Shown: piece by piece, positions 32,985-41,791 of the stretch | Layout of the letters: each line of letters begins with the position of its first letter | Position numbering within the stretch: the stretch's first letter is position 1 | Position numbers and translations under genes: made by a program | The notes under the pieces: model-generated | What the model was told of the DNA's origin: nothing | What the model saw: the letters and a program-made list of their open reading frames with translations, nothing else | The model's database searches: none | Assembly: GCA_034044135.1 (NCBI GenBank) | Contig: CP139021.1 | Location: forward strand, 4,107,635 to 4,171,634 | Direction: 5' to 3' | DNA from: Flammeovirgaceae bacterium SG7u.111 | GTDB taxonomy: Bacteria > Bacteroidota > Bacteroidia > Cytophagales > Flammeovirgaceae | Length of the DNA: 64,000 nucleotides

Positions 32985-34004
32985 TTATTGGTCATGTATA
33001 TTTTTAGAAAGGATGACTTTCCTTCCTTCTATTTTATAATCAATATCAAGTGCAAACTTGAAGCTCTCAAGCACCGCCAATATATTCTCATTTGCATGAG
33101 TACCCGTGAGTTTGTAGCTGTTGATCTCATTATCTGTGATGTATATTTCAACATCATACCAGCGCTCTAGCATCCTTTTCACTTTGGGGAAAGGACTATG
33201 CTCAAACGTTAGCACACCGCTCATCCAAAGTAATTCTTGTTCTATCGACCGTTCAAATACGCTGCTCTCCCCAGTTGTTTTATCAAGAACATACAATTGG
33301 TTTTTGACCAAAAAATGAGACTTCTCCGATAACTGATGGGCCACAGCAACTTTTCCAGATTTTACGGCCACAGCAGTTTCATCCTCTTCAGGATAAGCCG
33401 AGACATTAAAAGATGTGCCCAGCACTTTTACTTCCATGTCTTTGGTTTGGATATGAAAAGGCTTGAGCGTATCTCTGGCTATATCAAAAAATGCTTCGCC
33501 TTCTAGGCTGACAGTTCTATGTGTTGAAGAGAAATTCTTGGGATAGGTAAGCTTGCTCCCAGCATTCATGTTCACGATGCTGCCATCTGGCAATTCTACT
33601 ACAGATTTTTCCCCGCCCAAGGTCACTTGTTCAATAAGCTCGACTTGCCGAAGCTCTCCTCCATAATTGAGCAACCTGAACATGAGGACGGAAATGAAAA
33701 CCAAAGAAATGGATGCAGCCACACCAATAGCACGACTGTATTTTCTCAAAAAATAACGCTGATTGCCCTTAGCTATAGCACCTGTAAGCATCGCTGCTTC
33801 TTTGCTTAGCTCCGCCTTCTTTTCTCCATCAGTAATTTCTTTTTGGGCAAGAAGTTGCTCAAAATACCCTTCTAAAAAGAGAGCATATTTAGCTTCTACC
33901 AAGGGATCCTCAAACCCATTGATAAACTCATCAAATTCATCTTTGGAGAGTTTATTATTTAAATACTTTACCAAGTGGTTGTCCAACGCATTCTTCGACT
34001 TCAT
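32985..34004 (-). CDS. FecR family anti-sigma factor
   Basis: The 339-residue membrane protein has a cytoplasmic N-terminus with a short motif (LVKYLNNKLSKDEFDEFING), a single membrane segment (about 91-108, AIGVAASISLVFISVLMF) and a periplasmic FecR domain (VTLGGEKSVVELPDGSIVNMNAGSKLTY...). A C-terminal segment, FEHSPFPKVKRMLERWYDVEIYI, is the DUF4974-like region that contacts the STN domain of the TonB receptor. It holds the ECF sigma factor inactive until the SusC reports bound ligand. It is preceded by the sigma factor gene and followed by the transducer, the classical order for this relay in Bacteroidota. Confidence 0.93.
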   Translation of the reverse strand: MKSKNALDNHLVKYLNNKLSKDEFDEFINGFEDPLVEAKYALFLEGYFEQLLAQKEITDGEKKAELSKEAAMLTGAIAKGNQRYFLRKYSRAIGVAASISLVFISVLMFRLLNYGGELRQVELIEQVTLGGEKSVVELPDGSIVNMNAGSKLTYPKNFSSTHRTVSLEGEAFFDIARDTLKPFHIQTKDMEVKVLGTSFNVSAYPEEDETAVAVKSGKVAVAHQLSEKSHFLVKNQLYVLDKTTGESSVFERSIEQELLWMSGVLTFEHSPFPKVKRMLERWYDVEIYITDNEINSYKLTGTHANENILAVLESFKFALDIDYKIEGRKVILSKNIHDQ

Positions 34005-34102
34005 AATTCAAGCTTTTCATGGGTAATACCCCATACCTAGCCCTATGTACTACTGGAAGTGTGTAAAGAAACCGTGAAGGATTGTTTAACTAAAAAGGAC
34101 TT

Positions 34103-34681
34103 TTAAAGGAAGAATAAGAACAGAACTGCATTTATTTCCATGGAGAGTTTAAGAAACTGCTTCAATTCCAGCCTAGCTTTTGCCAAGTGGTTTCTTACTG
34201 TGTTGGGAGATATTTGTAGTTCATCAGCTATTTCTTTGTAAGACTTGCCTTCACTTATACTTTTTTCAAATACTGATTTTCGCTGAGGAGGAAGGTCTTC
34301 AATCGCTTTTTGCAATAATTGGTACTCTATTTCAGTTTCAGCAATATTTTCCGTTTCCAAAACTTGAAGTTCTTCAATCATGCTCCACAGATCGACCCGT
34401 TTGCTTTCCGACCTTTTTATATTTCTAAAATGATTGAAGATTTTGTTTTTTGCAATGGTAAATAGATAAGAAGAAATATTTTGGGAGCTATCGAGACCTT
34501 CTCTTTTTGTCCAGACGGAAATGAAAATGTCTTGCACAATTTGATCCACCTCTCCTTTATCTTTCAAAAGGGATAGGCAAAAGCGATAGAGCGGACTTTT
34601 GTACTTGCAATAAAATTTATTGAAGGCTTCATGGTCACCTTCTTTGATAAGCTCAATAAGTACTGCTTCTTTTGTGGCCAT
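34103..34681 (-). CDS. ECF sigma factor (FecI-like)
   Basis: The 192-residue protein has sigma-70 region 2 (about 20-85: FNKFYCKYKSPLYRFCLSLL, VDQIVQDIFISVW) and region 4 (about 130-180: LPPQRKSVFEKSISEGKSYKEIADELQISPNTVRNHLAKA). No extra domains are seen. It is expected to drive the fecR and downstream susCD genes, and probably the phosphoesterase genes, when released by the FecR. It is the first gene of this minus-strand group, 98 bases upstream of fecR. A perfect inverted repeat at 34735-34759 lies upstream of its start. Confidence 0.94.
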   Translation of the reverse strand: MATKEAVLIELIKEGDHEAFNKFYCKYKSPLYRFCLSLLKDKGEVDQIVQDIFISVWTKREGLDSSQNISSYLFTIAKNKIFNHFRNIKRSESKRVDLWSMIEELQVLETENIAETEIEYQLLQKAIEDLPPQRKSVFEKSISEGKSYKEIADELQISPNTVRNHLAKARLELKQFLKLSMEINAVLFLFFL

Positions 34682-34734
34682 AGGTTAAAATCTTTGCCCA
34701 AAAGAAAAGCTTTATTAGGAAAGAGCATTTACCG

Positions 34735-34759
34735 TACAGTTAACTTTACATTAACTGTA
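34735..34759. promoter_or_regulatory. Perfect 9-bp inverted repeat upstream of the ECF sigma gene
   Basis: TACAGTTAA (34735-34743) and TTAACTGTA (34751-34759) flank a 7-base loop. It lies about 54 bases upstream of the sigma factor start and about 35 bases past the response-regulator stop, so it could be an operator or a weak end of the latter transcript. No T tract is present. Confidence 0.4.
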
Positions 34760-34793
34760 TTAATGCACAAAAACAAACAATCTACAAACAATA

Positions 34794-35945
34794 TCAATAC
34801 ATATGGGGCAAGGAAATTTTGAACAAAACAGGTTTCCCTCCTTTGTGATCGATGTCGATTTTGCCTCCTACCCTGTTGAGCAACATTTTGCTGAGCACGA
34901 AACCTAAGCCCGAGCCTTTTTCAAAAAATTGGATCTCGTTATCCATGTAATAGGACAAGTCGAACAAGTTTGAGATATGGATGTCTTTGACTTGGAAGCC
35001 AGGTATCTCAAAATCGACTTCTATAAAGTCTGTATTGATCTTGGAAGTAATATTAAAATCACCTCGCTCTACCACAAATTTAGCCGCACTTTCCAGCAAA
35101 ATACTGATGATAGACTGGAAGGTTGGTTTATGGGTTTTTATACTTTGCTCTGGATCTATTAGGTTATTAATCCTTATTACTTTTTGTTCAAAAGTGTGCT
35201 TTACCTGCTCTATGCTCTCATCGGTAATTTTATAGAGGTTTTCCTGAACTATAACAGGTGCTTCCTGCTGCTTTTCCAGCTCCGTCCATTTCTTAAGGCT
35301 ATTGAGCAAGGTGTTTACGCTGTAGAGAGAAACCTTAAGGTTGTCGGCTACATAGCGCATTTCTTCCTTCGAAAAATTATTGATATTTTTGCAAAGAAGG
35401 TCTACAAAGGAAGTGAGGGAATAAAGAGGTTGCTTGAGATCATTGGATATCACACTGAAGAATACATCTTTCAAATTATTGAGTTCCTCAAGGTTCTTTT
35501 CCGCCCGGGTAAGCTGGTTGTTCATGACAGAAAGCTCTTCCTTCTGCCTTTTCATTTCTTTGTAATACGTATAAGATTGAAGCGCAGCCCTTGCCCTTGC
35601 CAAAAGCTCAATTTTATCTACCGGCTTGGTGATGTAATCTGTAGCCCCTTCATCAAAAGCTTTTTCCAAATCTTTGGAAGTGACCATTGCCGTCACCATT
35701 ATAACTGGAATATCCTTGGTTTCCGGATCACTTTTTAAAGCAGATAACAGCTCCATACCCGTCATTTTGGGCATCATCCAGTCAGAAAGCACTAAGTCTG
35801 GTTTCTTAAGCTTTACCAGTTCCAACGCTTTTTCTCCATCAGGAGCTCCAATAATTGAATGATTTTCCCCAAGTTCTTTGAGAAAAGTCAAGTTGGTCAT
35901 TAAAGATGCCTGTTCGTCATCTGCTAGTAAAATTGTGTAGGTCAT
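34794..35945 (-). CDS. Receiver domain fused to a degenerate histidine kinase (pseudokinase)
   Basis: The 383-residue protein starts with a canonical receiver domain: Asp9/Asp10, phospho-acceptor Asp55 (LVLSDWMMPK), Thr85 and Lys107 (ITKPVD). A coiled coil (about 125-160) leads to a HisKA-like segment, but FFSVISNDLKQPL has Asn168 where active kinases have His. The ATPase-like domain (about 270-383) has a changed N-box (LLESAAKF) and no recognisable DxGxG box (DFEIPGFQV), though the G2 box GSGLG (344-348) remains. The receiver is intact while the kinase part should not autophosphorylate. It may act by binding or by dimer sensing, with the receiver as the switch. The gene is separate from the LamB porin gene and precedes the ECF cluster on the same strand; no cognate kinase is adjacent. 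Confidence 0.9.
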   Translation of the reverse strand: MTYTILLADDEQASLMTNLTFLKELGENHSIIGAPDGEKALELVKLKKPDLVLSDWMMPKMTGMELLSALKSDPETKDIPVIMVTAMVTSKDLEKAFDEGATDYITKPVDKIELLARARAALQSYTYYKEMKRQKEELSVMNNQLTRAEKNLEELNNLKDVFFSVISNDLKQPLYSLTSFVDLLCKNINNFSKEEMRYVADNLKVSLYSVNTLLNSLKKWTELEKQQEAPVIVQENLYKITDESIEQVKHTFEQKVIRINNLIDPEQSIKTHKPTFQSIISILLESAAKFVVERGDFNITSKINTDFIEVDFEIPGFQVKDIHISNLFDLSYYMDNEIQFFEKGSGLGFVLSKMLLNRVGGKIDIDHKGGKPVLFKISLPHMY

Positions 35946-35956
35946 AGATTCGTGTT

Positions 35957-35991
35957 TATGCTAAGCATATTCGCTACCGAATAATTCGGTA
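35957..35991. promoter_or_regulatory. Two adjacent palindromes upstream of the receiver-pseudokinase gene
   Basis: TATGC-TAA-GCATA (35957-35969) and TACCGAAT-A-ATTCGGTA (35975-35991) are both perfect. They lie 12-46 bases upstream of the start codon at 35945, where operators overlap promoters. Neither has a T tract, so they look like protein-binding sites rather than terminators. Confidence 0.5.
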
Positions 35992-36168
35992 AATAGTAAC
36001 CATAAGTTTGGCGTTCAGCACCTTATGTCAAAATTGTTGATAAAATTAATTGAGTTAGTGTCAAAACCGCCTTAATTAACAAGCATTCCAAAGATATACA
36101 CTATTCACAGATATTTAGAATTTTTTATTTCAAAAGAGGAAATTACTCCTATTAATTCTTGCATAATG

Positions 36169-36202
36169 CAAAAAGGAGGTAGTAATAGCTATCTCCTTTT
36201 TG
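36169..36202. terminator. Bidirectional hairpin terminator after the LamB-like gene
   Basis: CAAAAAGGAGGTAG (36169-36182) pairs with CTATCTCCTTTTTG (36189-36202), with one G-T pair. T tracts are present on both strands. It follows the stop of the minus-strand porin gene. Confidence 0.8.
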
Positions 36203-36227
36203 TTATTTCCCATGATAATAAGCTTTA

Positions 36228-37649
36228 TTACCAAGTCCACCACTCAGCTCTCACACCAAAATAGTGACCCCATTTCTCAGCGCCGACTAGCCCTAAATAT
36301 GGCGAATACAAATTATCGCGGGCAAGGTCGTTGTACCGGGCAAGCGAATAAATGAAACGTAAGTGAGGACGGGACCAAACACTTCTCTCCCCTCGCACCG
36401 CTACGGTAGGCACCAAGCTAAGCTTCCACATCCTGTACCAATCCTGTTCGCCATCTTTCCGTTGTGAGTAATGGAGTTCGGTCTGCCAGTGGAAATAATC
36501 ACTGATATAATTGACCCCTTTTACCCCAAAGGTGAGGTCTTCTTTGTAATTGAAAACTTTCCTTCCGAAATATGTTTCCGACTCGCCCTTGGTAGGTGCC
36601 GCCCCTCTGCTCTGGTTGTAAATCCCATACGCATTGAGGCTAAACTTTTTGGTAAGGTTGAGCAATACTTGCTCTACTATATGCCAAGAATAGGCTCTTT
36701 CAAAATCATCTGTGTCAAAATCGGGTGCACCAAATGTCAAAAACGTTTGGGAGTTACCACCATCTCCCCCATTGGCAATCCGCTTTCCATACCTCACCGA
36801 AAAATGGTTGAACGAGCCAGGCAAAAACCCATTGAGAGTTCTTTGGTGTCTTGCCCCCAACACCCAACCAAAATCGGCGGGATAGTCAATAACCAGCGTA
36901 TCACCAATATTTGTTTGGCCAGGGTCTGAAAGTCGGTGAAACTCTCCCAAAAGTGTGATGAGGTTGTCTTTGTTGGGCGTAATATCTCTTTCATAAGTCA
37001 TTACAACCCGTTCCCTCAGCTCCAAGCTAGGTGTACCCGTTTTAATATTTACATAAAAATAAGGAGGCACATTGCTACTTGTATCTGTTTCCGATACGAA
37101 GTTCATATGGAAGCGGTTTTTCTTGTATTCAATACCGAAACCTTGCCCCGAGTGGTCGTTGAAGTACCAATAATCTGCCATATGCAGATCTGGCCCTCTG
37201 TATAGCCTTGCGCCTATCCACATATTCAGTCCTTTTCTGAAAATATCCTTTGCTTCAAGGTACATTTCGGGCAAAGCGATAGTCAGGCCACCGGCACTGC
37301 TCGTAGAGCTTCTTCCAAACAAGCTTAGGCTTCGGGAATACACAGAAGTTCTCAGTTGTATATTGATTTGCACAGAATCGCCGGCTACCACAGGTTTCAT
37401 ATGATAACCAGCGGCAAATTCTAGGTAATCTTGCTCTTCCATCCTACCACCTATACTGCCCATATTATTGAGATTCAAGCGTCTGCCTATTGAGCTGAGG
37501 TTTTCAGGCGTCCAGCTTGCCCCTATCCTTCCATAGCTACCAAAAGTAAAATTTTGTGTGATATTATTGACCGCAATTGGTTGTGCATACAGCGGCACTG
37601 CGAGTAGCATTAAAGCAATTGAGGCAAGTAGTATAGTAGTTTTTTTCAT
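36228..37649 (-). CDS. LamB-like carbohydrate porin
   Basis: The 473-residue protein has a signal peptide (cut near LYAQ, about residue 23) and a beta-barrel rich in aromatic residues. Early it has TFGSYGRIGASW, in the middle WIGARLYRGPDLHMADYWY, and at the end VWSRPHLRFIYSLARYND with a C-terminal Trp. These match the conserved blocks of maltoporin (LamB) family members, which form trimeric channels for passive sugar uptake. The start at 37649 (MKKTTILLA) is chosen over an ATG eleven codons earlier. It stands alone between terminators, with no ABC sugar uptake or glycosidase genes nearby, so the sugar is unknown. Confidence 0.82.
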   Translation of the reverse strand: MKKTTILLASIALMLLAVPLYAQPIAVNNITQNFTFGSYGRIGASWTPENLSSIGRRLNLNNMGSIGGRMEEQDYLEFAAGYHMKPVVAGDSVQINIQLRTSVYSRSLSLFGRSSTSSAGGLTIALPEMYLEAKDIFRKGLNMWIGARLYRGPDLHMADYWYFNDHSGQGFGIEYKKNRFHMNFVSETDTSSNVPPYFYVNIKTGTPSLELRERVVMTYERDITPNKDNLITLLGEFHRLSDPGQTNIGDTLVIDYPADFGWVLGARHQRTLNGFLPGSFNHFSVRYGKRIANGGDGGNSQTFLTFGAPDFDTDDFERAYSWHIVEQVLLNLTKKFSLNAYGIYNQSRGAAPTKGESETYFGRKVFNYKEDLTFGVKGVNYISDYFHWQTELHYSQRKDGEQDWYRMWKLSLVPTVAVRGERSVWSRPHLRFIYSLARYNDLARDNLYSPYLGLVGAEKWGHYFGVRAEWWTW

Positions 37650-37776
37650 TGATTTTAAGTGAAGGTGAAAAATGATAGGCATTAGTTACAAAAAAACACT
37701 GTATTCTATGTTAAAAACATTCAATAAAAATACCCAAGCTTTTTTTACTTGGGCGTAAAACTAAGTACTGATACAT

Positions 37777-37817
37777 AAAACAGGAACAAAACCCATAAAA
37801 GGTTTTGTTCCTGTTTT
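37777..37817 (-). terminator. Strong bidirectional terminator after the distal DUF4249 gene
   Basis: A perfect 17-bp stem (37777-37793 with 37801-37817) has A and T tracts on its flanks. It ends the minus-strand operon of the first TonB receptor set. Confidence 0.9.
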
Positions 37818-37853
37818 TACTTTTAACTAAGAAATTGGTAAATATCCACTGAA

Positions 37854-38906
37854 CTAATACCACCAAAAAGGATCTTCAGGCATAACATCTGTACTATTTT
37901 TGAGGCTTCTGCAATCGACACCTTCTGGGCTTGACCCATTCTGAAAAGGGATATCTATATTGCGATACTGCACTTTTTTATAGGTAATGGCAGAAGCCCC
38001 AAACCATCCAAAAACCACTTCGTCTGGATCATTTACATTATAGATGTTCCCTATAATAGCAGCAGGTGCAGGCTCAAAAACACTCCCCGCATTTTCTTGC
38101 TGTTGCTTTACCCGTTTCCAAAACTCATAGGCTTCAGCTGTTAGAGACGATTGACTTACTACTAACTCCATTTTAGGCATGTTTGAGTCATACTCTAAAA
38201 ATACAATCGGTTGTTTTTTGATACTTTTTCCATTACTGCGCTCATCGCTCAAAATGGTAACCTCTTTGCTTGGAAAGTAATCTACCCAACACTGAAAACA
38301 GCAAGTGATAGGTGACGCACCAGGTTCTGGAGGGGGAGCCACTGTGTTTATTTCTCTCTTAGCTGTCCAGTCCCAACGATAATGGTTTCGAGTTTCGAAC
38401 GGGTCATTGGTTCTAACAAAAAATTGCATCCCATAAATAGTAAGATCAAAACCTGAAAAACTTTTCGTAAGCCTATCTTCAATTTCGAAATATATTTCTT
38501 CTATATCAGGAACAGCATTCAACTTTTCAGGGCGCGACTCATAGAGCTCCCCATCCTCCGTTTCGATAGAAACCCAATATTCTTCACCAATTACACCTTT
38601 ATATACATTGCTATCGAGTTCATAAATTCCAAATTCATACTCAAATAAAGGGTATTGCTCTCCCGAACTGTTATTTAAAAAAACAATAGCATCTGTCACA
38701 GGATAATTCTGATTCGTCAAATCAGGATCGAACGAAGTCGAATAGGTAAGCTTTACCCTAGCCATTCCATCATTGTTGATCAAACCATCTACTGTTAGTA
38801 ACGGAGGTATGGATACTACATTAAGATCTACTGGGTTTACACAAGTAGCCAGCAAAAAGCTTGGCAGCAATAAAAGCAGGTTATATACTCTTTTTTTACT
38901 GTTCAT
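37854..38906 (-). CDS. DUF4249 lipoprotein, copy b
   Basis: The 350-residue protein has a lipoprotein signal (Cys22, LLATC) and then the DUF4249 opening VNPVDLNVVSIPPLLTVDGLI. The middle holds a Cys cluster (ITCCFQCWVDYFPS) and the end matches DEVVFGWFGASAITYKKVQ, a stretch identical to the copy at 40707-41774. DUF4249 proteins are usually encoded beside a TonB receptor and are thought to be its surface partner, though their function is not established. The start at 38906 avoids a longer, unlikely N-terminus. It is the last gene of the operon and ends before a strong terminator. Confidence 0.88.
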   Translation of the reverse strand: MNSKKRVYNLLLLLPSFLLATCVNPVDLNVVSIPPLLTVDGLINNDGMARVKLTYSTSFDPDLTNQNYPVTDAIVFLNNSSGEQYPLFEYEFGIYELDSNVYKGVIGEEYWVSIETEDGELYESRPEKLNAVPDIEEIYFEIEDRLTKSFSGFDLTIYGMQFFVRTNDPFETRNHYRWDWTAKREINTVAPPPEPGASPITCCFQCWVDYFPSKEVTILSDERSNGKSIKKQPIVFLEYDSNMPKMELVVSQSSLTAEAYEFWKRVKQQQENAGSVFEPAPAAIIGNIYNVNDPDEVVFGWFGASAITYKKVQYRNIDIPFQNGSSPEGVDCRSLKNSTDVMPEDPFWWY

Positions 38907-39008
38907 TAGGATGTGAAGTTTGTAATTATTAAATGCAGATTTCATGCAGTGAGCTTGAAACAAGTGCTCTCAAGTCAGTACCTTTTTTAGCCCTTGGTAA
39001 CTCACTAA

Positions 39009-40670
39009 CTACAAACCTTCTTTTGAGACCTTTAGGGGCAGGGCTTTACTAAAAAGCATTCCAGTTTCGGTTACCCCTTCAATTTCAACCAAGAACTCTC
39101 CACTCTCATCCGAACTGGTGAACTCTACTTCAGCATCTCCATTCACATCAATAGTGTTGACTCCCGACCAAAAAAGTTGTGATCTAAAATCTGGTAGTCT
39201 ACTATTTTGCTCATCAGGCGTTTCGTAGGTAGTTGAAATGAATTTCCTTGGATGAGGGAAGCCGTTTAGAGCAAAACTTGCCAGTTTGTTATTTAAAGTT
39301 ATTTCCTCTCCTTCTTTTCTTTGCACTATCATTACACCATTTATCCCCATTTTACGAAAAACGCCTAGGTAATCGTAGTTGATAATCAACCCTATCCAAT
39401 CTACTTTTTGAGGGGAAAGGTTCATTAGTTCATTTGGATCAAAAGTCAATTGACCATCGATGATAAATAATGGTTCTTCATCAAAAAACTTTTTTTGGTC
39501 TTCGGAAAAAATACTGACTTCATAGTCATTATCTCCTTTCTTTTTAACCCTCGCCCCATTGATGATTTCCTTCACTACCTCAGGCATGGTTTCAAAAGCA
39601 GTGTAATCTTCTAGCTTAAAAAGCCGATTGGGTTCTAATGGATCTCGATCAACTATATTTTCAACCTGCGCGTATGGATAGATCCCATAAATCCCATTAA
39701 CCTCCCTTATAAGCACCTTTTTCCTCAACGCTTCAATATCTTCTATGGCAGCATCTTTTACCGATGAGGATAAAGACGTTTTTACAAATTCGTTTTCAAA
39801 AAGCTCTAATTCTAACTTTTCTTCTCCGGGCAAATATGCATAGAAGTAATCCTCTCCATAAAAATCATAAACCCAGGTTGCAAAATTACCATTCCTATCC
39901 ACCATCGACTCATACCCCTCATTCTGAAGCGGGGAATAAAAGCTGATGATATTTGCTCTGTCATCATGAAATGTAAAATCACTTTTCACCTTTCCTTTTA
40001 TCCAAATCCATTTTTCAGTCTGGGCACTTCCCTCTGCCGAGGAACTGATGTTAGCAGGCACTTGCGTAGCAGCAGTCCGTTTCCATGAGTTTTTACGTTT
40101 GATAGCTACTGAAAAACTACCTTGTAAAGCTTTTCCTTCTCTGTTTTGCAAATTGATTGTCAATTTGTTTTTCCCCCGTGTTGTCATGCTTTCCTTTTCT
40201 AGCTTGGCCGTTACTTTTAACTTATCCAGTCCATTTCCAACAATTCCGGTTTGGGTATTTCCAAGCTCAAGCTTTTTAAGCATTTCATCCTCAGTTACTA
40301 CTTGGATAAAAGTGGTTAAAATGGAAGTAGGAAAAGTCTTCTTTTGGTAAGAAGTAAAAGCACTAAGCCGGTAGGTTCCTGTAGGAAACTCATCTGACAA
40401 TAGAATATATCCATCCAAACTTTGCTCTCCTCTCTTAAACTTATTGGATTGGAACAAAACCACCTCATTTTGTTCGTTCTCAATCTGAAGGTGGATTATT
40501 GCGCTTTGTTCATTTTCTTCTACAAAACTATGTTGTAAATACGCAGCGTACCAAATTATTTCCCCAGGCACAAAAAGCTCATTGGCCAAGTGCAAGTACA
40601 CCCTTTCCGATGCTTGTGCATTGCAAAGAAGCGGGAGGAAAACAGTTAATATGATTACTAATTTTTTCAT
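39009..40670 (-). CDS. Secreted MG2-like protein with orphan TonB-plug-like segment
   Basis: The 553-residue product has a signal peptide (cut after about Ala19). The N-terminal part (about 20-130) resembles macroglobulin MG2-type beta domains: YLHLANELFVPGEIIWYAAYL and PTGTYRLSAFTSY. A further beta domain lies near 145-200 (KNKLTINLQNREGK). At 398-454 it has a plug-like stretch (PLFIIDGQL, then MGINGVMIVQRKEG), close to the SusC plug motif, but it has no barrel. The gene is flanked by two DUF4249 copies in the operon. Such proteins occur next to TonB receptors in Bacteroidota; they may gate or process something for the receptor. Exact role unknown. Confidence 0.8.
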   Translation of the reverse strand: MKKLVIILTVFLPLLCNAQASERVYLHLANELFVPGEIIWYAAYLQHSFVEENEQSAIIHLQIENEQNEVVLFQSNKFKRGEQSLDGYILLSDEFPTGTYRLSAFTSYQKKTFPTSILTTFIQVVTEDEMLKKLELGNTQTGIVGNGLDKLKVTAKLEKESMTTRGKNKLTINLQNREGKALQGSFSVAIKRKNSWKRTAATQVPANISSSAEGSAQTEKWIWIKGKVKSDFTFHDDRANIISFYSPLQNEGYESMVDRNGNFATWVYDFYGEDYFYAYLPGEEKLELELFENEFVKTSLSSSVKDAAIEDIEALRKKVLIREVNGIYGIYPYAQVENIVDRDPLEPNRLFKLEDYTAFETMPEVVKEIINGARVKKKGDNDYEVSIFSEDQKKFFDEEPLFIIDGQLTFDPNELMNLSPQKVDWIGLIINYDYLGVFRKMGINGVMIVQRKEGEEITLNNKLASFALNGFPHPRKFISTTYETPDEQNSRLPDFRSQLFWSGVNTIDVNGDAEVEFTSSDESGEFLVEIEGVTETGMLFSKALPLKVSKEGL

Positions 40671-40706
40671 GCTGTTTTTTTAAGTTCTTTTTGATGCCCT
40701 TTAGGT

Positions 40707-41774
40707 TTAATTCCCCCAGAAAGGGTCTTCTGGTCTTACATCAGTGCTGTTTTGGATTGTTCTACAATCCATAGGCTCAGGGCTTTGTCCTGGTAAATCC
40801 TCTTCAATATAAATATTCTGGAGTTGCACTTTTTTATAGGTAATGGCAGAAGCTCCAAACCATCCAAATACCACCTCATCTGGGTCTTCTACATTATACA
40901 CATTCCCCAAAATTGTTGCGGGTGCTGGTTCAAATACACTGCCCGTATTTTCTTGCTGACTTTTCACCTGTTTCCAATATTGGTAAGCCTCTGCTGTAAG
41001 AGAAGATTGACTGATAGTAAGCTCCATCTTGGGCATATTGCTATCGTATTTGAAAAACACAATTGGCTGTTTTTCTATCACTTTTCCATTACTTCTCTCA
41101 TCACTAAAAATTGTCACTTCTTCACTGGGAAAATAATCTATCCAGCATTGGAAACAACAATTTATTGGAGGGTCAAATGGGTCAAGACTTGGAGGAGGTT
41201 TTACAGTATTTAGTTCTCTTGTTGCATTCCAACTCCAACGATATTGATTTTTGGTCTCGGTCGGGTCTTCAGTTTTTACAAAAAATTGCATCCCGTAAAT
41301 GGTAATATCAAAACCTGATAAGCTTTTCGTAAGCCTATCCTCAATCTCATAATAAACATCTCCGATAGTGGGAACTTCATTTATCATTTCTGGTCTGGAT
41401 TCATATACTTTCCCATCTTCCATTTCAATACGTATCCAATACTCTACCCCTACTTCCCCAGTAAAACCCATAAATTCACTTAGCTCATACTTACCCGGTT
41501 CATTGTATTCGAACATTGGATATTGCTCCCCTTTGCTACTGTGCAAAAATGTGAGAGCGCCTAAGACAGGCTCATGGAACAGCGTTAAATCTGGTTCATA
41601 AGTAGTTGATCTATTCAGCCTTACAAAGCAAGTACCATCGTTGTTTATCAACCCGCTCACTGTAAGCGTGGGCGGAAGAGAAACTACATTCAAATCGACC
41701 GGACTTACGCAAGTAGCCAGCAAATAACAAGGCAACAATAACCAAAAATATTTTTTTATAAACCTTATATTCAT
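40707..41774 (-). CDS. DUF4249 lipoprotein, copy a
   Basis: The 355-residue protein is a close paralogue of copy b at 37854-38906, with the same lipoprotein start (LLATCVSPVDLN, Cys22), the same Cys cluster (INCCFQCWIDYFPS) and the same C-terminal block (DEVVFGWFGASAITYKKVQ). Differences are concentrated in the middle (100-250) and the last 30 residues. It starts 17 bases after the stop of the TonB receptor gene and is therefore its most likely partner. The two copies look like the result of a tandem duplication with the plug-like gene between them. Confidence 0.88.
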   Translation of the reverse strand: MNIRFIKKYFWLLLPCYLLATCVSPVDLNVVSLPPTLTVSGLINNDGTCFVRLNRSTTYEPDLTLFHEPVLGALTFLHSSKGEQYPMFEYNEPGKYELSEFMGFTGEVGVEYWIRIEMEDGKVYESRPEMINEVPTIGDVYYEIEDRLTKSLSGFDITIYGMQFFVKTEDPTETKNQYRWSWNATRELNTVKPPPSLDPFDPPINCCFQCWIDYFPSEEVTIFSDERSNGKVIEKQPIVFFKYDSNMPKMELTISQSSLTAEAYQYWKQVKSQQENTGSVFEPAPATILGNVYNVEDPDEVVFGWFGASAITYKKVQLQNIYIEEDLPGQSPEPMDCRTIQNSTDVRPEDPFWGN

Positions 41775-41791
41775 CTTTGTGAGCTTTGTGA

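Noticed and set aside
35184-35738. 184-codon plus-strand frame antisense to the receiver-pseudokinase gene
   Set aside because: It lies on the opposite strand of a gene with clear receiver motifs and has no recognisable domain; a shadow frame.
36003-36010. TAAGTTTG, a match to the -7 consensus on the plus strand
   Set aside because: No -33 element at the right distance and no plus-strand gene downstream; likely a chance match.
37731-37754. CCCAAG/CTTGGG hairpin upstream of the LamB-like gene
   Set aside because: Stem of only six pairs with a long loop; better terminators lie nearby and it has no clear role.
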